Source: Osedax fenrisi (Eukaryota; Annelida; Polychaeta; Sabellida; Siboglinidae). From it: a DNA stretch of 64,000 bases. A program made the position numbers and the translations under genes. The stretch covers positions 26,882,559 to 26,946,558 of the forward strand of contig OZ025241.1 of assembly GCA_964019155.1 (NCBI GenBank), written 5' to 3'. Below are positions 50,032 to 64,000 of this stretch, piece by piece. The notes under the pieces were generated by a model. The model saw only the letters and a list, made by a program, of their open reading frames with translations, was not told the origin of the DNA and ran no database searches. Positions within the stretch are counted from its first letter, which is position 1, and each line of letters starts with the position of its first letter.

Positions 50032-50315
50032 CCCATTTATGAAAATTAAATAATATTAATAAAAATAACATATGTATAAGTCGGTAATATAAATATAAAT
50101 CCTACATCCTATATATGTAAATATAAATCCTACATTTTCAAATGTAAGTTATTACATGTTTTTTTATATACTAAAATATATTTTATTATTATGTCAGTAT
50201 AAATAAAATTATGTATTTAAGGGCATTCGGTAATATCTTCACGAACATTATTGATTTAGTGTTATACCATTCTAGGAGTATTATATACGTATTACTATTA
50301 TATATAGTTGGATAC

Positions 50316-50365
<50 letters not shown>

Positions 50366-52305
50366 TTAAAAGCCTGACAGATAACCTATGACGTAACAAA
50401 GTTAAAGTATACTCATAATATATTATGTATTACAACTTTTCATCGCAATTTATATACATGTATATAAACTTATTATATATGAAAGAATGAATGAATGTTT
50501 ATTTAAACACAAAAATAACGTTAGACGTTCTCTATTGTGTAAGCAAAATATAAAATAACAAAATAGACACAAAATATAAATCAGTTGAAAATAATAAAAT
50601 TAATTTTTACGAATTAATAACAATACATTAGATTTAAAATACGAATAATTGCGATTAGTTCTTAGTCCTACAGGTGAAACTCCTGAAACTCCTACTCCTG
50701 GTAATAACGTATATAATGTATACACATATATACATTATAATGTATACATTGTATTTATTTTAATTTAAATTATCAATATTTCTTAATAATTATATTTATA
50801 ATTGTTTTCTCAATAGTAATTAGTAAATTTCATTTCGCCAGAAAATAAACAAGTTTTTTGTAAATATTGATATTAAAATAAATAAGAAACTTCATAAAAT
50901 AATTCTTTTAAGTGTAATTAAATATATCATATGAAATAATACGTTATTGTAAATAACCATAGAATAGTATGTGCAATATATAGATATATAATTAAAATTA
51001 AAAGCTTAACATATAAACGATGACGTAACAAAGAAGGACATACTCATAATAGGGGACGGAACATGGTATATATTCTACGTTCCTTACTATAGTATATATA
51101 GTGGCCGAAAACGGAGTAGTGGCCGTTTTAATTAACGCTTAAATGATGCTAAATAGGATAACAAGTTCTATATACAATATTTAGATAATCAAAATGTCTA
51201 TAGTATAAAGTACTTTTTTTTAAAATAATTAATTAATTACTCTAATTTATTACGTTATAATTTTGTTAACAAAAACATTATTATATATACTTATTTAGGT
51301 GTATGTGTGTATATTATTAAATCATTGAATTAAATAAGATGCATATATGCATCATAAATATAATTATTTAATATTACATAATTAAAAAAATACAAATCAT
51401 AACGTTATTATTTATTATATATACATTATATACTATATAATACATTATAATCATAGATATTGAGTGAGGTATCCTCACTCTAATGTCTATGATTATAATA
51501 CATTATATATAACAATATAAAAATATATTTGTTTTTAATTTACATTATTATTATTTCTTAATAATTATATTTATAATTGTTTTCTTGATATTATTTAGAA
51601 AATTTAATTTCACCTTAAAATAAACAAGTATTTTGTAATAATGATAAATTAGTATAATTATTATATATTGTATATAATATACTACAGTCATAAATAAACA
51701 ATATAATATGAATAAATTTACTGTATTGAAGTTATTTTTATTATAATACACATAAAGTGTACGTCGTACAGTTCTAAACATACACAAATATACTCAATAA
51801 CATATATATTATACAAACATGTTTGTTTGCAAAACTGTTTCTGCAGAATGGTATGCTACACGCATAGTTGTAAGCATATATTAATATATATATATATACC
51901 ATTATTAATTATATACTATATTAATTATTATAATCATAAATGATTAATAATGACGATGTTTGCATGTATTATAATACATGCCATATCATACATTAATACC
52001 ATCTATAGATGGTATATATATATATATATGGTATACGATATACCATATATGGTATATAAGTTATACCTGCGTTAATCCTATTTATGTTTAATAAATAACC
52101 CGAAGTTAATTCTACCCAATAATACATAGGAAATTAGGAACACATTACACATTGACAGTATATAATATATACTATGTATGTATACATGTCTGCAGCCATC
52201 ATACTGATACACTATATATAGTCTAACGTACTGTGCAATCTTACAACACTCGAATACTCAGTAACATAACTTCTAGTTTACCATCTACATAATGTAATTG
52301 GTATA

Positions 52306-52349
<44 letters not shown>

Positions 52350-52784
52350 ACATAATATTCTATGGTTATTTACAACAACGTAGTATTTATATAATATATT
52401 TAAAAGTTTTAAAAGTGAAAGTATTTAAGTGAAAGAAATTACACTTAAAAGAATTATTTTAAGAATATAATTTATCTTATTTATTTTATTATCAATATTT
52501 ACAAAAAACTTGTTTATTTTCAGGCGAAATTAATTTTACTAAGTAATATCGAGAAAACAATAACAAATATAATTATTAAGAAATATTGATAATTTAAATT
52601 AAAAATAAATATAATATGTACATTATAATGTATATATTTGTATACATTATATATATATAATAAGATTATATAAATATATATTAATTGCGATAAAAAGTTG
52701 TAATACATAATATATTATGAGTATACTTCTTCTTTGTTACGGCACAGTTTATCTTTCAGGCTTTTAATTTTAAGTATATAATTG

Positions 52785-52837
<53 letters not shown>

Positions 52838-53105
52838 GTTGTATCCGACTATATCTACTAGTAATACGTATAGAATATTCCTAGAATGGTTTAACACTCA
52901 AATCAATAATGTTAATGATGATATTACCGAATACATTCTTTTATTTATACTGACATAATACTAAAATATATTTGAGTATATAACAAATATTGTTATAGTA
53001 CATGTAATAACTTACATTTTAAAATGTATAATTTATACTTATATACATACTTATAAATGTGATGTTTTTAATAAATATTATTTAATTTTCATAAATAGGA
53101 ATTTA
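50030..53105. repeat. Second large inverted duplication
   Basis: The left arm, about 50,030-50,960, and right arm, about 52,430-53,105, are inverted copies. Matching pairs include ACATGTAATAACTTAC-type ends, a block around a (TA)n run flanked by ATATAGTTGGATACAACTAT / its inverse, and the TTCGCC...AACAAGTTTTTTGTAAAT module. The centre holds a further diverged module copy (51,540-51,640). Confidence 0.65.
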
Positions 53106-53222
53106 TATATATATATATATATATACTAAATGTTTGTAACAGTGCACTGCATTACATGTATATGTTAAATGTGTCTTATATATATATAAGTATACTTCAG
53201 TACAAACTGTAATTATATGTAG

Positions 53223-53277
<55 letters not shown>

Positions 53278-53919
53278 TATGTATATATATATATATATTA
53301 TCTATGTCATTCTGGCTAGTTTTTTTAACTAATTAGGATATATTATTTTATATAATATATCATTATTGTGGAATTGAAACAGCCAAAAATAGTGATTGGT
53401 TGATAACGAAATCAAGACCATTTATCTCAATTATAATTAAGTTAACGGCATGGTTTTGATTGGACCATAAATAAATGATTCTCACTGGTTCTCTATTCCA
53501 CATAAACTCATATATTAAATACTTGGTTTTCTATTATAATAAATTAACTAATAAATTATTAGTAATACTTGTACATGTTGTACGGTACAACACTATATGG
53601 TATATAGGGTATTACACGTACTATGTACGCCGTACGTACGACATATCTTTTGAGGAGAAACATATATTACTTACGTAATATTTATGCACAAATATTGAAT
53701 AAGTACGAATACCTGTAGGTTATATTTGCAGATTATATTTGTAGGTTATACGTATTGGTAAATACATCACATGTTAGCAGATGCAGTTATATAACTGTCA
53801 ATATTGATGTCGTTAGTGTATGCATACTAGAAGTAGTATGTATTACATACTTCTGTAGATTATCGAGTATTTAAAAATGAATGATACTATATATTTATAG
53901 TGCCTATATTATGTATTCC
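53106..53919. other. Gene-free stretch before the satellite
   Basis: AT-rich unique DNA with TA runs; the satellite begins at about 53,920 with diverged monomers. Confidence 0.5.
53228..53300. repeat. (TA)n microsatellite
   Basis: A TA run of about 48 bp followed by a second short run, between the second inverted duplication and the satellite array. Confidence 0.93.
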
Positions 53920-56900
53920 TCGTAAAGGGCTTATAGTTACTTAAAATACATACTACTATCACATTACTTATAGTTACTTAAAATACCTACTATTATCACA
54001 GTACTTATAGTTACTTAAAATACCTACTATTATCACATTACTTATAGTTACTTATAATACCTACTATTATCACATTACTTATAGTTACTTATAATACCTA
54101 CTATTATCACATTACTTATAGTTACTTATAATACCTACTATTATCACAGAACTTATAGTTACTTATAATACCTACTATTATCACAGAACTTATAGTTACT
54201 TATAATACCTACTATTATCACATTACTTATAGTTACTTATAATACCTACTATTATAGAAGTTCTTATAGTTACTTATAATACCTACTATTATCACAGTAC
54301 TAATAGTTACTTATAATACCTACTATTATCACATTACTTATAGTTACTTATAATACCTACTATTATCACATTACTTATAGTTACTTATAATACCTACTAT
54401 TATCACATTACTTATAGTTACTTATAATACCTACTATTATCACAGTACTAATAGTTACTTATAATACCTACTATTATCACATTACTTATAGTTACTTATA
54501 ATACCTACTATTATCACAGTACTTATAGTTACTTATAATACCTACTATTATCACAGTACTTATAGTTACTTATAATACCTACTATTATCACATTACTTAT
54601 AGTTACTTATAATACCTACTATTATCACAGTAGTTATAGTTACTTATGATACCTACTATTATCACAGTACTTATAGTTACTTATAATACCTACTATTATC
54701 ACATTACTTATAGTTACTTATAATACCTACTATTATCACAGTACTTATAGTTACTTATGATACCTACTATTATCACAGAACTTATATTTGCTTAAAATAC
54801 CTACTCTTATCACAGTTCTTATAGGTACTTATAATACCTACTACTATAACATTACTTATAGTTACTTATAATACCTACTATTATCACATTACTTATAGTT
54901 ACTTATAATACCTACTATTATCACATTACTTATAGTTACTTATAATACCTACTATTATCACATTACTTATAGTTACTTATAATACCTACTATTATCACAG
55001 TACTAATAGTTACTTATAATACCTACTATTATCACATTACTTATAGTTACTTATAATACCTACTATTATCACAGAACTTATAGTTACTTATAATACCTAC
55101 TATTATCACAGTACTTATAGTTACTTATGATACCTACTATTATCACAGAACTTATATTTGCTTAAAATACCTACTCTTATCACAGTTCTTATAGGAACTT
55201 ATAATACCTACTACTATAACATTACTTATAGTTACTTATAATACCTACTATTATCACATTACTTATAGTTACTTATAATACCTACTATTATCACATTACT
55301 TATAGTTACTTATAATACCTACTATTATCACATTACTTATAGTTACTTATAATACCTACTATTATCACAGTACTAATAGTTACTTATAATACCTACTATT
55401 ATCACATTACTTATAGTTACTTAAAATACATACTACTATCACATTACTTATAGTTACTTAAAATACCTACTATTATCACAGTACTTATAGTTACTTATAA
55501 TACCTACTATTATCACAGTACTTATAGTTACTTAAAATACCTACTATTATCACAATACTTATAGTTACTTATAATACCTACTATTATCACAGTACTTATA
55601 GTTACTTATGATACCTACTATTATCACATTACTTATAGTTACTTATAATACCTACTATTATCACAGTACTTATAGTTACTTAAAATACCTACTATTATCA
55701 CATTACTTATAGTTACTTATAATACCTACTATTATCACAGTACTTATAGTTACTTAAAATACCTACTATTATCACATTACTTATAGTTACTTATAATACC
55801 TACTATTATCACATTACTTATAGTTACTTATAATACCTACTATTATCACATTACTTATAGTTACTTATAATACCTACTATTATCACAGAACTTATAGTTA
55901 CTTATAATACCTACTATTATCACAGTACTTATAGTTACTTATGATACCTACTATTATCACAGAACTTATATTTGCTTAAAATACCTACTCTTATCACAGT
56001 TCTTATAGGTACTTATAATACCTACTACTATAACATTACTTATAGTTACTTATAATACCTACTATTATCACATTACTTATAGTTACTTATAATACCTACT
56101 ATTATCACATTACTTATAGTTACTTATAATACCTACTATTATCACATTACTTATAGTTACTTATAATACCTACTATTATCACAGTACTAATAGTTACTTA
56201 TAATACCTACTATTATCACATTACTTATAGTTACTTATAATACCTACTATTATCACAGTACTTATAGTTACTTATAATACCTACTATTATCACAGTACTT
56301 ATAGTTACTTATAATACCTACTATTATCACATTACTTATAGTTACTTATAATACCTACTATTATCACAGTAGTTATAGTTACTTATGATACCTACTATTA
56401 TCACAGTACTTATAGTTACTTATAATACCTACTATTATCACATTACTTATAGTTACTTATAATACCTACTATTATAACATTACTTATAGTTACTTATAAT
56501 ACCTACTATTATCACATTACTTATAGTTACTTATAATACCTACTATTATCACATTACTTATAGTTACTTATAATACCTACTATTATCACATTACTTATAG
56601 TTACTTATAATACCTACTATTATCACAGTACTAATAGTTACTTATAATACCTACTATTATCACATTACTTATAGTTACTTATAATACCTACTATTATCAC
56701 AGTACTTATATTTACTTATAATACCTACTATTATCACAGTACTAATAGTTACTTATAATACCTACTATTATCACATTACTTATAGTTACTTATAATACCT
56801 ACTATTATCACAGTTCTTATAGTTACTTATAATACCTACTATTATCACAGTACTAATAGTTACTTATAATACCTACTATTATCACATTACTTATAGTTAC

Positions 56901-59900
56901 TTATAATACCTACTATTATCACATTACTTATAGTTACTTATAATACCTACTATTATCACATTACTTATAGTTACTTATAATACCTACTATTATCACATTA
57001 CTTATAGTTACTTATAATACCTACTATTATCACAGTACTAATAGTTACTTATAATACCTACTATTATCACATTACTTATAGTTACTTATAATACCTACTA
57101 TTATCACAGTTCTTATAGTTACTTATAATACCTACTATTATCACAGTACTAATAGTTACTTATAATACCTATATTATCACATTACTTATAGTTACTTATA
57201 ATACCTACTATTATCACATTACTTATAGTTACTTATAATACCTACTATTATCACATTACTTATAGTTACTTATAATACCTACTATTATCACATTACTTAT
57301 AGTTACTTATAATACCTACTATTATCACAGTACTAATAGTTACTTATAATACCTACTATTATCACATTACTTATAGTTACTTATAATACCTACTATTATC
57401 ACATTACTTATAGTTACTTAAAATACCTACTATTATCACATTACTTATAGTTACTTATAATACCTACTATTATCACATTACTTATAGTTACTTAAAATAC
57501 CTACTATTATCACAGAACTTATAGGTACTTATAATACCTACTACTATAACATTACTTATAGTTACTTATGATACATACTATTATCACATTACTTATAGTT
57601 ACTTATAATACCTACTATTATCACAGTACTTATAGTTACTTATAATACCTACTATTATCACAGAACTTATAGTTACTTATAATACCTACTATTATCACAT
57701 TACTTATAGTTACTTATAATACCTACTATTATCACAGTAGTTATAGTTACTTATGATACCTACTATTATCACAGTACTTATAGTTACTTATAATACATAC
57801 TATTATCACATTAATTATAGTTACTTATAATACCTACTATTATCACATTACTGATAGTTACTTATAATACCTACTATTATCACAGTTCTTATAGTTACTT
57901 ATAATACCTACTCTTATCACAGTACTTATAGTTACTTATAATACCTACTATTATCACAGAACTTATAGTTACTTATAATACCTACTATTATCACATTACT
58001 TATAGTTACTTATAATACCTACTATTATCACAGTACTAATAGTTACTTATAATACCTACTATTATCACATTACTTATAGTTACTTATAATACCTACTATT
58101 ATCACAGTACTAATAGTTACTTATAATACCTACTATTATCACATTACTTATAGTTACTTATAATACCTACTATTATCACAGTACTTATAGTTACTTATGA
58201 TACCTACTATTATCACAGAACTTATAGTTACTTATAATACCTACTATTATCACATTACTTATAGTTACTTATAATACCTACTATTATCACATTACTTATA
58301 GTTACTTATAATACCTACTATTATCACAGTTCTTATAGTTACTTATAATACCTACTATTATCACATTACTTATAGTTACTTATAATACCTACTATTATCA
58401 CAGTACTTATAGTTACTTATAATACCTACTATTATCACATTACTTATAGTTACTTATAATACCTACTATTATCACATTACTTATAGTTACTTATAATACC
58501 TACTATTATCACATTACTTATAGTTACTTATAATACCTACTATTATCACAGTTCTTATAGTTACTTATAATACCTACTATTATCACATTACTTATAGTTA
58601 CTTATAATACCTACTATTATCACATTACTTATAGTTACTTATAATACCTACTATTATCACAGTACTAATAGTTACTTATAATACCTACTATTATCACATT
58701 ACTTATAGTTACTTATAATACCTACTATTATCACAGTACTTATAGTTACTTATAATACCTACTATTATCACAGAACTTATAGTTACTTATAATACCTACT
58801 ATTATCACATTACTTATAGTTACTTATAATACCTACTATTATCACAGTAGTTATAGTTACTTATGATACCTACTATTATCACAGTACTTATAGTTACTTA
58901 TAATACCTACTATTATCACATTACTTATAGTTACTTATAATACCTACTATTATAACATTACTTATAGTTACTTATAATACCTACTATTATCACATTACTT
59001 ATAGTTACTTATAATACCTACTATTATCACATTACTTATAGTTACGTATAATACCTACTATTATCACATTACTTATAGTTACTTATAATACCTACTATTA
59101 TCACAGTACTAATAGTTACTTATAATACCTACTATTATCACATTACTTATAGTTACTTATAATACCTACTATTATCACAGTACTTATAGTTACTTATAAT
59201 ACCTACTATTATCACATTACTTATAGTTACTTATAATACCTACTATTATCACAGTACTTATAGTTACTTATGATACCTACTATTATCATAGAACTTATAT
59301 TTGCTTAAAATACCTACTCTTATCACAGTTCTTATAGGTACTTATAATACCTACTACTATAACATTACTTATAGTTACTTATGATACATACTATTATCAC
59401 ATTACTTATAGTTACTTATAATACCTACTATTATCACATTACTTATAGTTACTTATAATACCTACTATTATCACAGTACTAATAGTTACTTATAATACCT
59501 ACTATTATCACATTACTTATAGTTACTTATAATACCTACTATTATCACAGTACTTATAGTTACTTATAATACCTACTATTATCACAGTACTTATAGTTAC
59601 TTATAATACCTACTATTATCACATTACTTATAGTTACTTATAATACCTACTATTATCACAGTAGTTATAGTTACTTATGATACCTACTATTATCACAGTA
59701 CTTATAGTTACTTATAATACCTACTATTATCACATTACTTATAGTTACTTATAATACCTACTATTATCACAGTACTTATAGTTACTTATGATACCTACTA
59801 TTATCACAGAACTTATATTTGCTTAAAATACCTACTCTTATCACAGTTCTTATAGGTACTTATAATACCTACTATTATCACAGTACTTATAGTTACTTAT

Positions 59901-62900
59901 GATACCTACTATTATCATAGAACTTATATTTGCTTAAAATACCTACTCTTATCACAGTTCTTATAGGTACTTATAATACCTACTACTATAACATTACTTA
60001 TAGTTACTTATGATACATACTATTATCACATTACTTATAGTTACTTATAATACCTACTATTATCACATTACTTATAGTTACTTATAATACCTACTATTAT
60101 CACAGTACTAATAGTTACTTATAATACCTACTATTATCACATTACTTATAGTTACTTATAATACCTACTATTATCACAGTACTTATAGTTACTTATAATA
60201 CCTACTATTATCACAGTACTTATAGTTACTTATAATACCTACTATTATCACATTACTTATAGTTACTTATAATACCTACTATTATCACAGTAGTTATAGT
60301 TACTTATGATACCTACTATTATCACAGTACTTATAGTTACTTATAATACCTACTATTATCACATTACTTATAGTTACTTATAATACCTACTATTATCACA
60401 GTACTTATAGTTACTTATAATACCTACTATTATCACATTACTTATAGTTACTTATAATACCTACTATTATCACATTACTTATAGTTACTTATAATACCTA
60501 CTATTATCACAGTACTAATAGTTACTTATAATACCTACTATTATCACATTACTTATAGTTACTTAAAATACATACTACTATCACATTACTTATAGTTACT
60601 TAAAATACCTACTATTATCACAGTACTTATAGTTACTTATAATACCTACTATTATCACAGTACTTATAGTTACTTAAAATACCTACTATTATCACAATAC
60701 TTATAGTTACTTATAATACCTACTATTATCACAGTACTTATAGTTACTTATGATACCTACTATTATCACATTACTTATAGTTACTTATAATACCTACTAT
60801 TATCACAGTACTTATAGTTACTTAAAATACCTACTATTATCACATTACTTATAGTTACTTATAATACCTACTATTATCACAGTACTTATAGTTACTTAAA
60901 ATACCTACTATTATCACATTACTTATAGTTACTTATAATACCTACTATTATCACATTACTTATAGTTACTTATAATACCTACTATTATCACATTACTTAT
61001 AGTTACTTATAATACCTACTATTATCACAGAACTTATAGTTACTTATAATACCTACTATTATCACAGTACTTATAGTTACTTATGATACCTACTATTATC
61101 ACAGAACTTATATTTGCTTAAAATACCTACTCTTATCACAGTTCTTATAGGTACTTATAATACCTACTACTATAACATTACTTATAGTTACTTATAATAC
61201 CTACTATTATCACATTACTTATAGTTACTTATAATACCTACTATTATCACATTACTTATAGTTACTTATAATACCTACTATTATCACATTACTTATAGTT
61301 ACTTATAATACCTACTATTATCACAGTACTAATAGTTACTTATAATACCTACTATTATCACATTACTTATAGTTACTTATAATACCTACTATTATCACAG
61401 TACTTATAGTTACTTATAATACCTACTATTATCACAGTACTTATAGTTACTTATAATACCTACTATTATCACATTACTTATAGTTACTTATAATACCTAC
61501 TATTATCACAGTAGTTATAGTTACTTATGATACCTACTATTATCACAGTACTTATAGTTACTTATAATACCTACTATTATCACATTACTTATAGTTACTT
61601 ATAATACCTACTATTATAACATTACTTATAGTTACTTATAATACCTACTATTATCACATTACTTATAGTTACTTATAATACCTACTATTATCACATTACT
61701 TATAGTTACTTATAATACCTACTATTATCACATTACTTATAGTTACTTATAATACCTACTATTATCACAGTACTAATAGTTACTTATAATACCTACTATT
61801 ATCACATTACTTATAGTTACTTATAATACCTACTATTATCACAGTACTTATATTTACTTATAATACCTACTATTATCACAGTACTAATAGTTACTTATAA
61901 TACCTACTATTATCACATTACTTATAGTTACTTATAATACCTACTATTATCACAGTTCTTATAGTTACTTATAATACCTACTATTATCACAGTACTAATA
62001 GTTACTTATAATACCTACTATTATCACATTACTTATAGTTACTTATAATACCTACTATTATCACATTACTTATAGTTACTTATAATACCTACTATTATCA
62101 CATTACTTATAGTTACTTATAATACCTACTATTATCACATTACTTATAGTTACTTATAATACCTACTATTATCACAGTACTAATAGTTACTTATAATACC
62201 TACTATTATCACATTACTTATAGTTACTTATAATACCTACTATTATCACAGTTCTTATAGTTACTTATAATACCTACTATTATCACAGTACTAATAGTTA
62301 CTTATAATACCTATATTATCACATTACTTATAGTTACTTATAATACCTACTATTATCACATTACTTATAGTTACTTATAATACCTACTATTATCACATTA
62401 CTTATAGTTACTTATAATACCTACTATTATCACATTACTTATAGTTACTTATAATACCTACTATTATCACAGTACTAATAGTTACTTATAATACCTACTA
62501 TTATCACATTACTTATAGTTACTTATAATACCTACTATTATCACATTACTTATAGTTACTTAAAATACCTACTATTATCACATTACTTATAGTTACTTAT
62601 AATACCTACTATTATCACATTACTTATAGTTACTTAAAATACCTACTATTATCACAGAACTTATAGGTACTTATAATACCTACTACTATAACATTACTTA
62701 TAGTTACTTATGATACATACTATTATCACATTACTTATAGTTACTTATAATACCTACTATTATCACAGTACTTATAGTTACTTATAATACCTACTATTAT
62801 CACAGAACTTATAGTTACTTATAATACCTACTATTATCACATTACTTATAGTTACTTATAATACCTACTATTATCACAGTAGTTATAGTTACTTATGATA

Positions 62901-64000
62901 CCTACTATTATCACAGTACTTATAGTTACTTATAATACATACTATTATCACATTAATTATAGTTACTTATAATACCTACTATTATCACATTACTGATAGT
63001 TACTTATAATACCTACTATTATCACAGTTCTTATAGTTACTTATAATACCTACTCTTATCACAGTACTTATAGTTACTTATAATACCTACTATTATCACA
63101 GAACTTATAGTTACTTATAATACCTACTATTATCACATTACTTATAGTTACTTATAATACCTACTATTATCACAGTACTAATAGTTACTTATAATACCTA
63201 CTATTATCACATTACTTATAGTTACTTATAATACCTACTATTATCACAGTACTAATAGTTACTTATAATACCTACTATTATCACATTACTTATAGTTACT
63301 TATAATACCTACTATTATCACAGTACTTATAGTTACTTATGATACCTACTATTATCACAGAACTTATAGTTACTTATAATACCTACTATTATCACATTAC
63401 TTATAGTTACTTATAATACCTACTATTATCACATTACTTATAGTTACTTATAATACCTACTATTATCACAGTTCTTATAGTTACTTATAATACCTACTAT
63501 TATCACATTACTTATAGTTACTTATAATACCTACTATTATCACAGTACTTATAGTTACTTATAATACCTACTATTATCACATTACTTATAGTTACTTATA
63601 ATACCTACTATTATCACATTACTTATAGTTACTTATAATACCTACTATTATCACATTACTTATAGTTACTTATAATACCTACTATTATCACAGTTCTTAT
63701 AGTTACTTATAATACCTACTATTATCACATTACTTATAGTTACTTATAATACCTACTATTATCACATTACTTATAGTTACTTATAATACCTACTATTATC
63801 ACAGTACTAATAGTTACTTATAATACCTACTATTATCACATTACTTATAGTTACTTATAATACCTACTATTATCACAGTACTTATAGTTACTTATAATAC
63901 CTACTATTATCACAGAACTTATAGTTACTTATAATACCTACTATTATCACATTACTTATAGTTACTTATAATACCTACTATTATCACAGTAGTTATAGTT
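53920..64000. repeat. 37-bp satellite array, continuing past the window end
   Basis: More than 10 kb of tandem 37-bp monomers (ACTTATAGTTACTTATAATA then CCTACTATTATCACATT), about 270 copies. Recurrent variants are ACAGTACT, ACAGAACT, CTAATAG and TTATGATACC. A distinct variant cluster with TATTTGCTTAAAATACC and CCTACTACTATAAC recurs, for example at 54,780, 55,148, 55,969, 59,288 and 61,107. 37 is not divisible by three and stops occur in all frames, so it is not coding. Confidence 0.97.
60573..64000. repeat. Higher-order copy of 55,431-58,858 within the satellite
   Basis: Marker variants recur exactly 5,142 bp apart: TACTACTATC at 55,431/60,573, TATTTACTTA at 56,709/61,851 and CTATATTATC at 57,169/62,311. 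The match runs to the window's last base. 5,142 bp is about 139 monomers. Confidence 0.9.

Noticed and set aside
53920..64000. CRISPR array (regular short repeats)
   Set aside because: The units are head-to-tail without unique spacers and the genome is animal-like; it is satellite DNA.

Overview
The window is nuclear DNA of an invertebrate animal, very AT-rich. Two intron-rich protein genes lie in it, surrounded by cut-and-paste transposons, a tRNA-derived SINE family, microsatellites and satellite DNA. The split genes with GT-AG introns, the golgin with a C-terminal GRIP domain, and the P-like, hAT-like and piggyBac-like elements together point to a metazoan. I cannot name the species.

Positions 1-23,265 (+ strand) hold the 3' part of a golgin-245 (GOLGA4)-like gene. 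I join 31 exons, entering mid-gene at base 1; all phases agree and they encode 1,800 residues plus a stop. Nearly all of the protein is heptad-type coiled coil, and it ends in a GRIP domain split over the last two or three exons. The introns carry a P-element-like transposon with a THAP-domain remnant (5,972-8,780), tRNA-SINE copies, a small MITE and several minisatellites.

Positions 24,199-37,340 (- strand, convergent with the golgin) hold ten phase-consistent exons (383 residues plus stop) of a type-I glutamine synthetase-like, lengsin-type protein. The catalytic-domain landmarks are present in order, but the N-terminal exon(s) were not found. One intron carries a 2.45 kb hAT-like element with perfect 15-bp terminal inverted repeats and an identical 8-bp target duplication; it contains a second, nested hAT-type MITE. 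Another carries an SINE split exactly at TTAA by a 614-bp piggyBac-type MITE.

Positions 38,899-46,214 hold a 7.3 kb TTAA-flanked element with piggyBac-like terminal repeats. It keeps what looks like a piggyBac-type N-terminal coding exon but no catalytic domain. Its interior is built of tandem arrays: about seven 349-bp units, seven 347-bp units each containing a 39-codon exon-like block, and two 381-bp units. This is the most unusual structure in the window.

Positions 46,215-53,900 are gene-free, TA-rich DNA with two large inverted-repeat (fold-back) structures sharing a common module. Positions 53,920-64,000 are a 37-bp satellite, including a 5,142-bp higher-order duplication that runs off the window.
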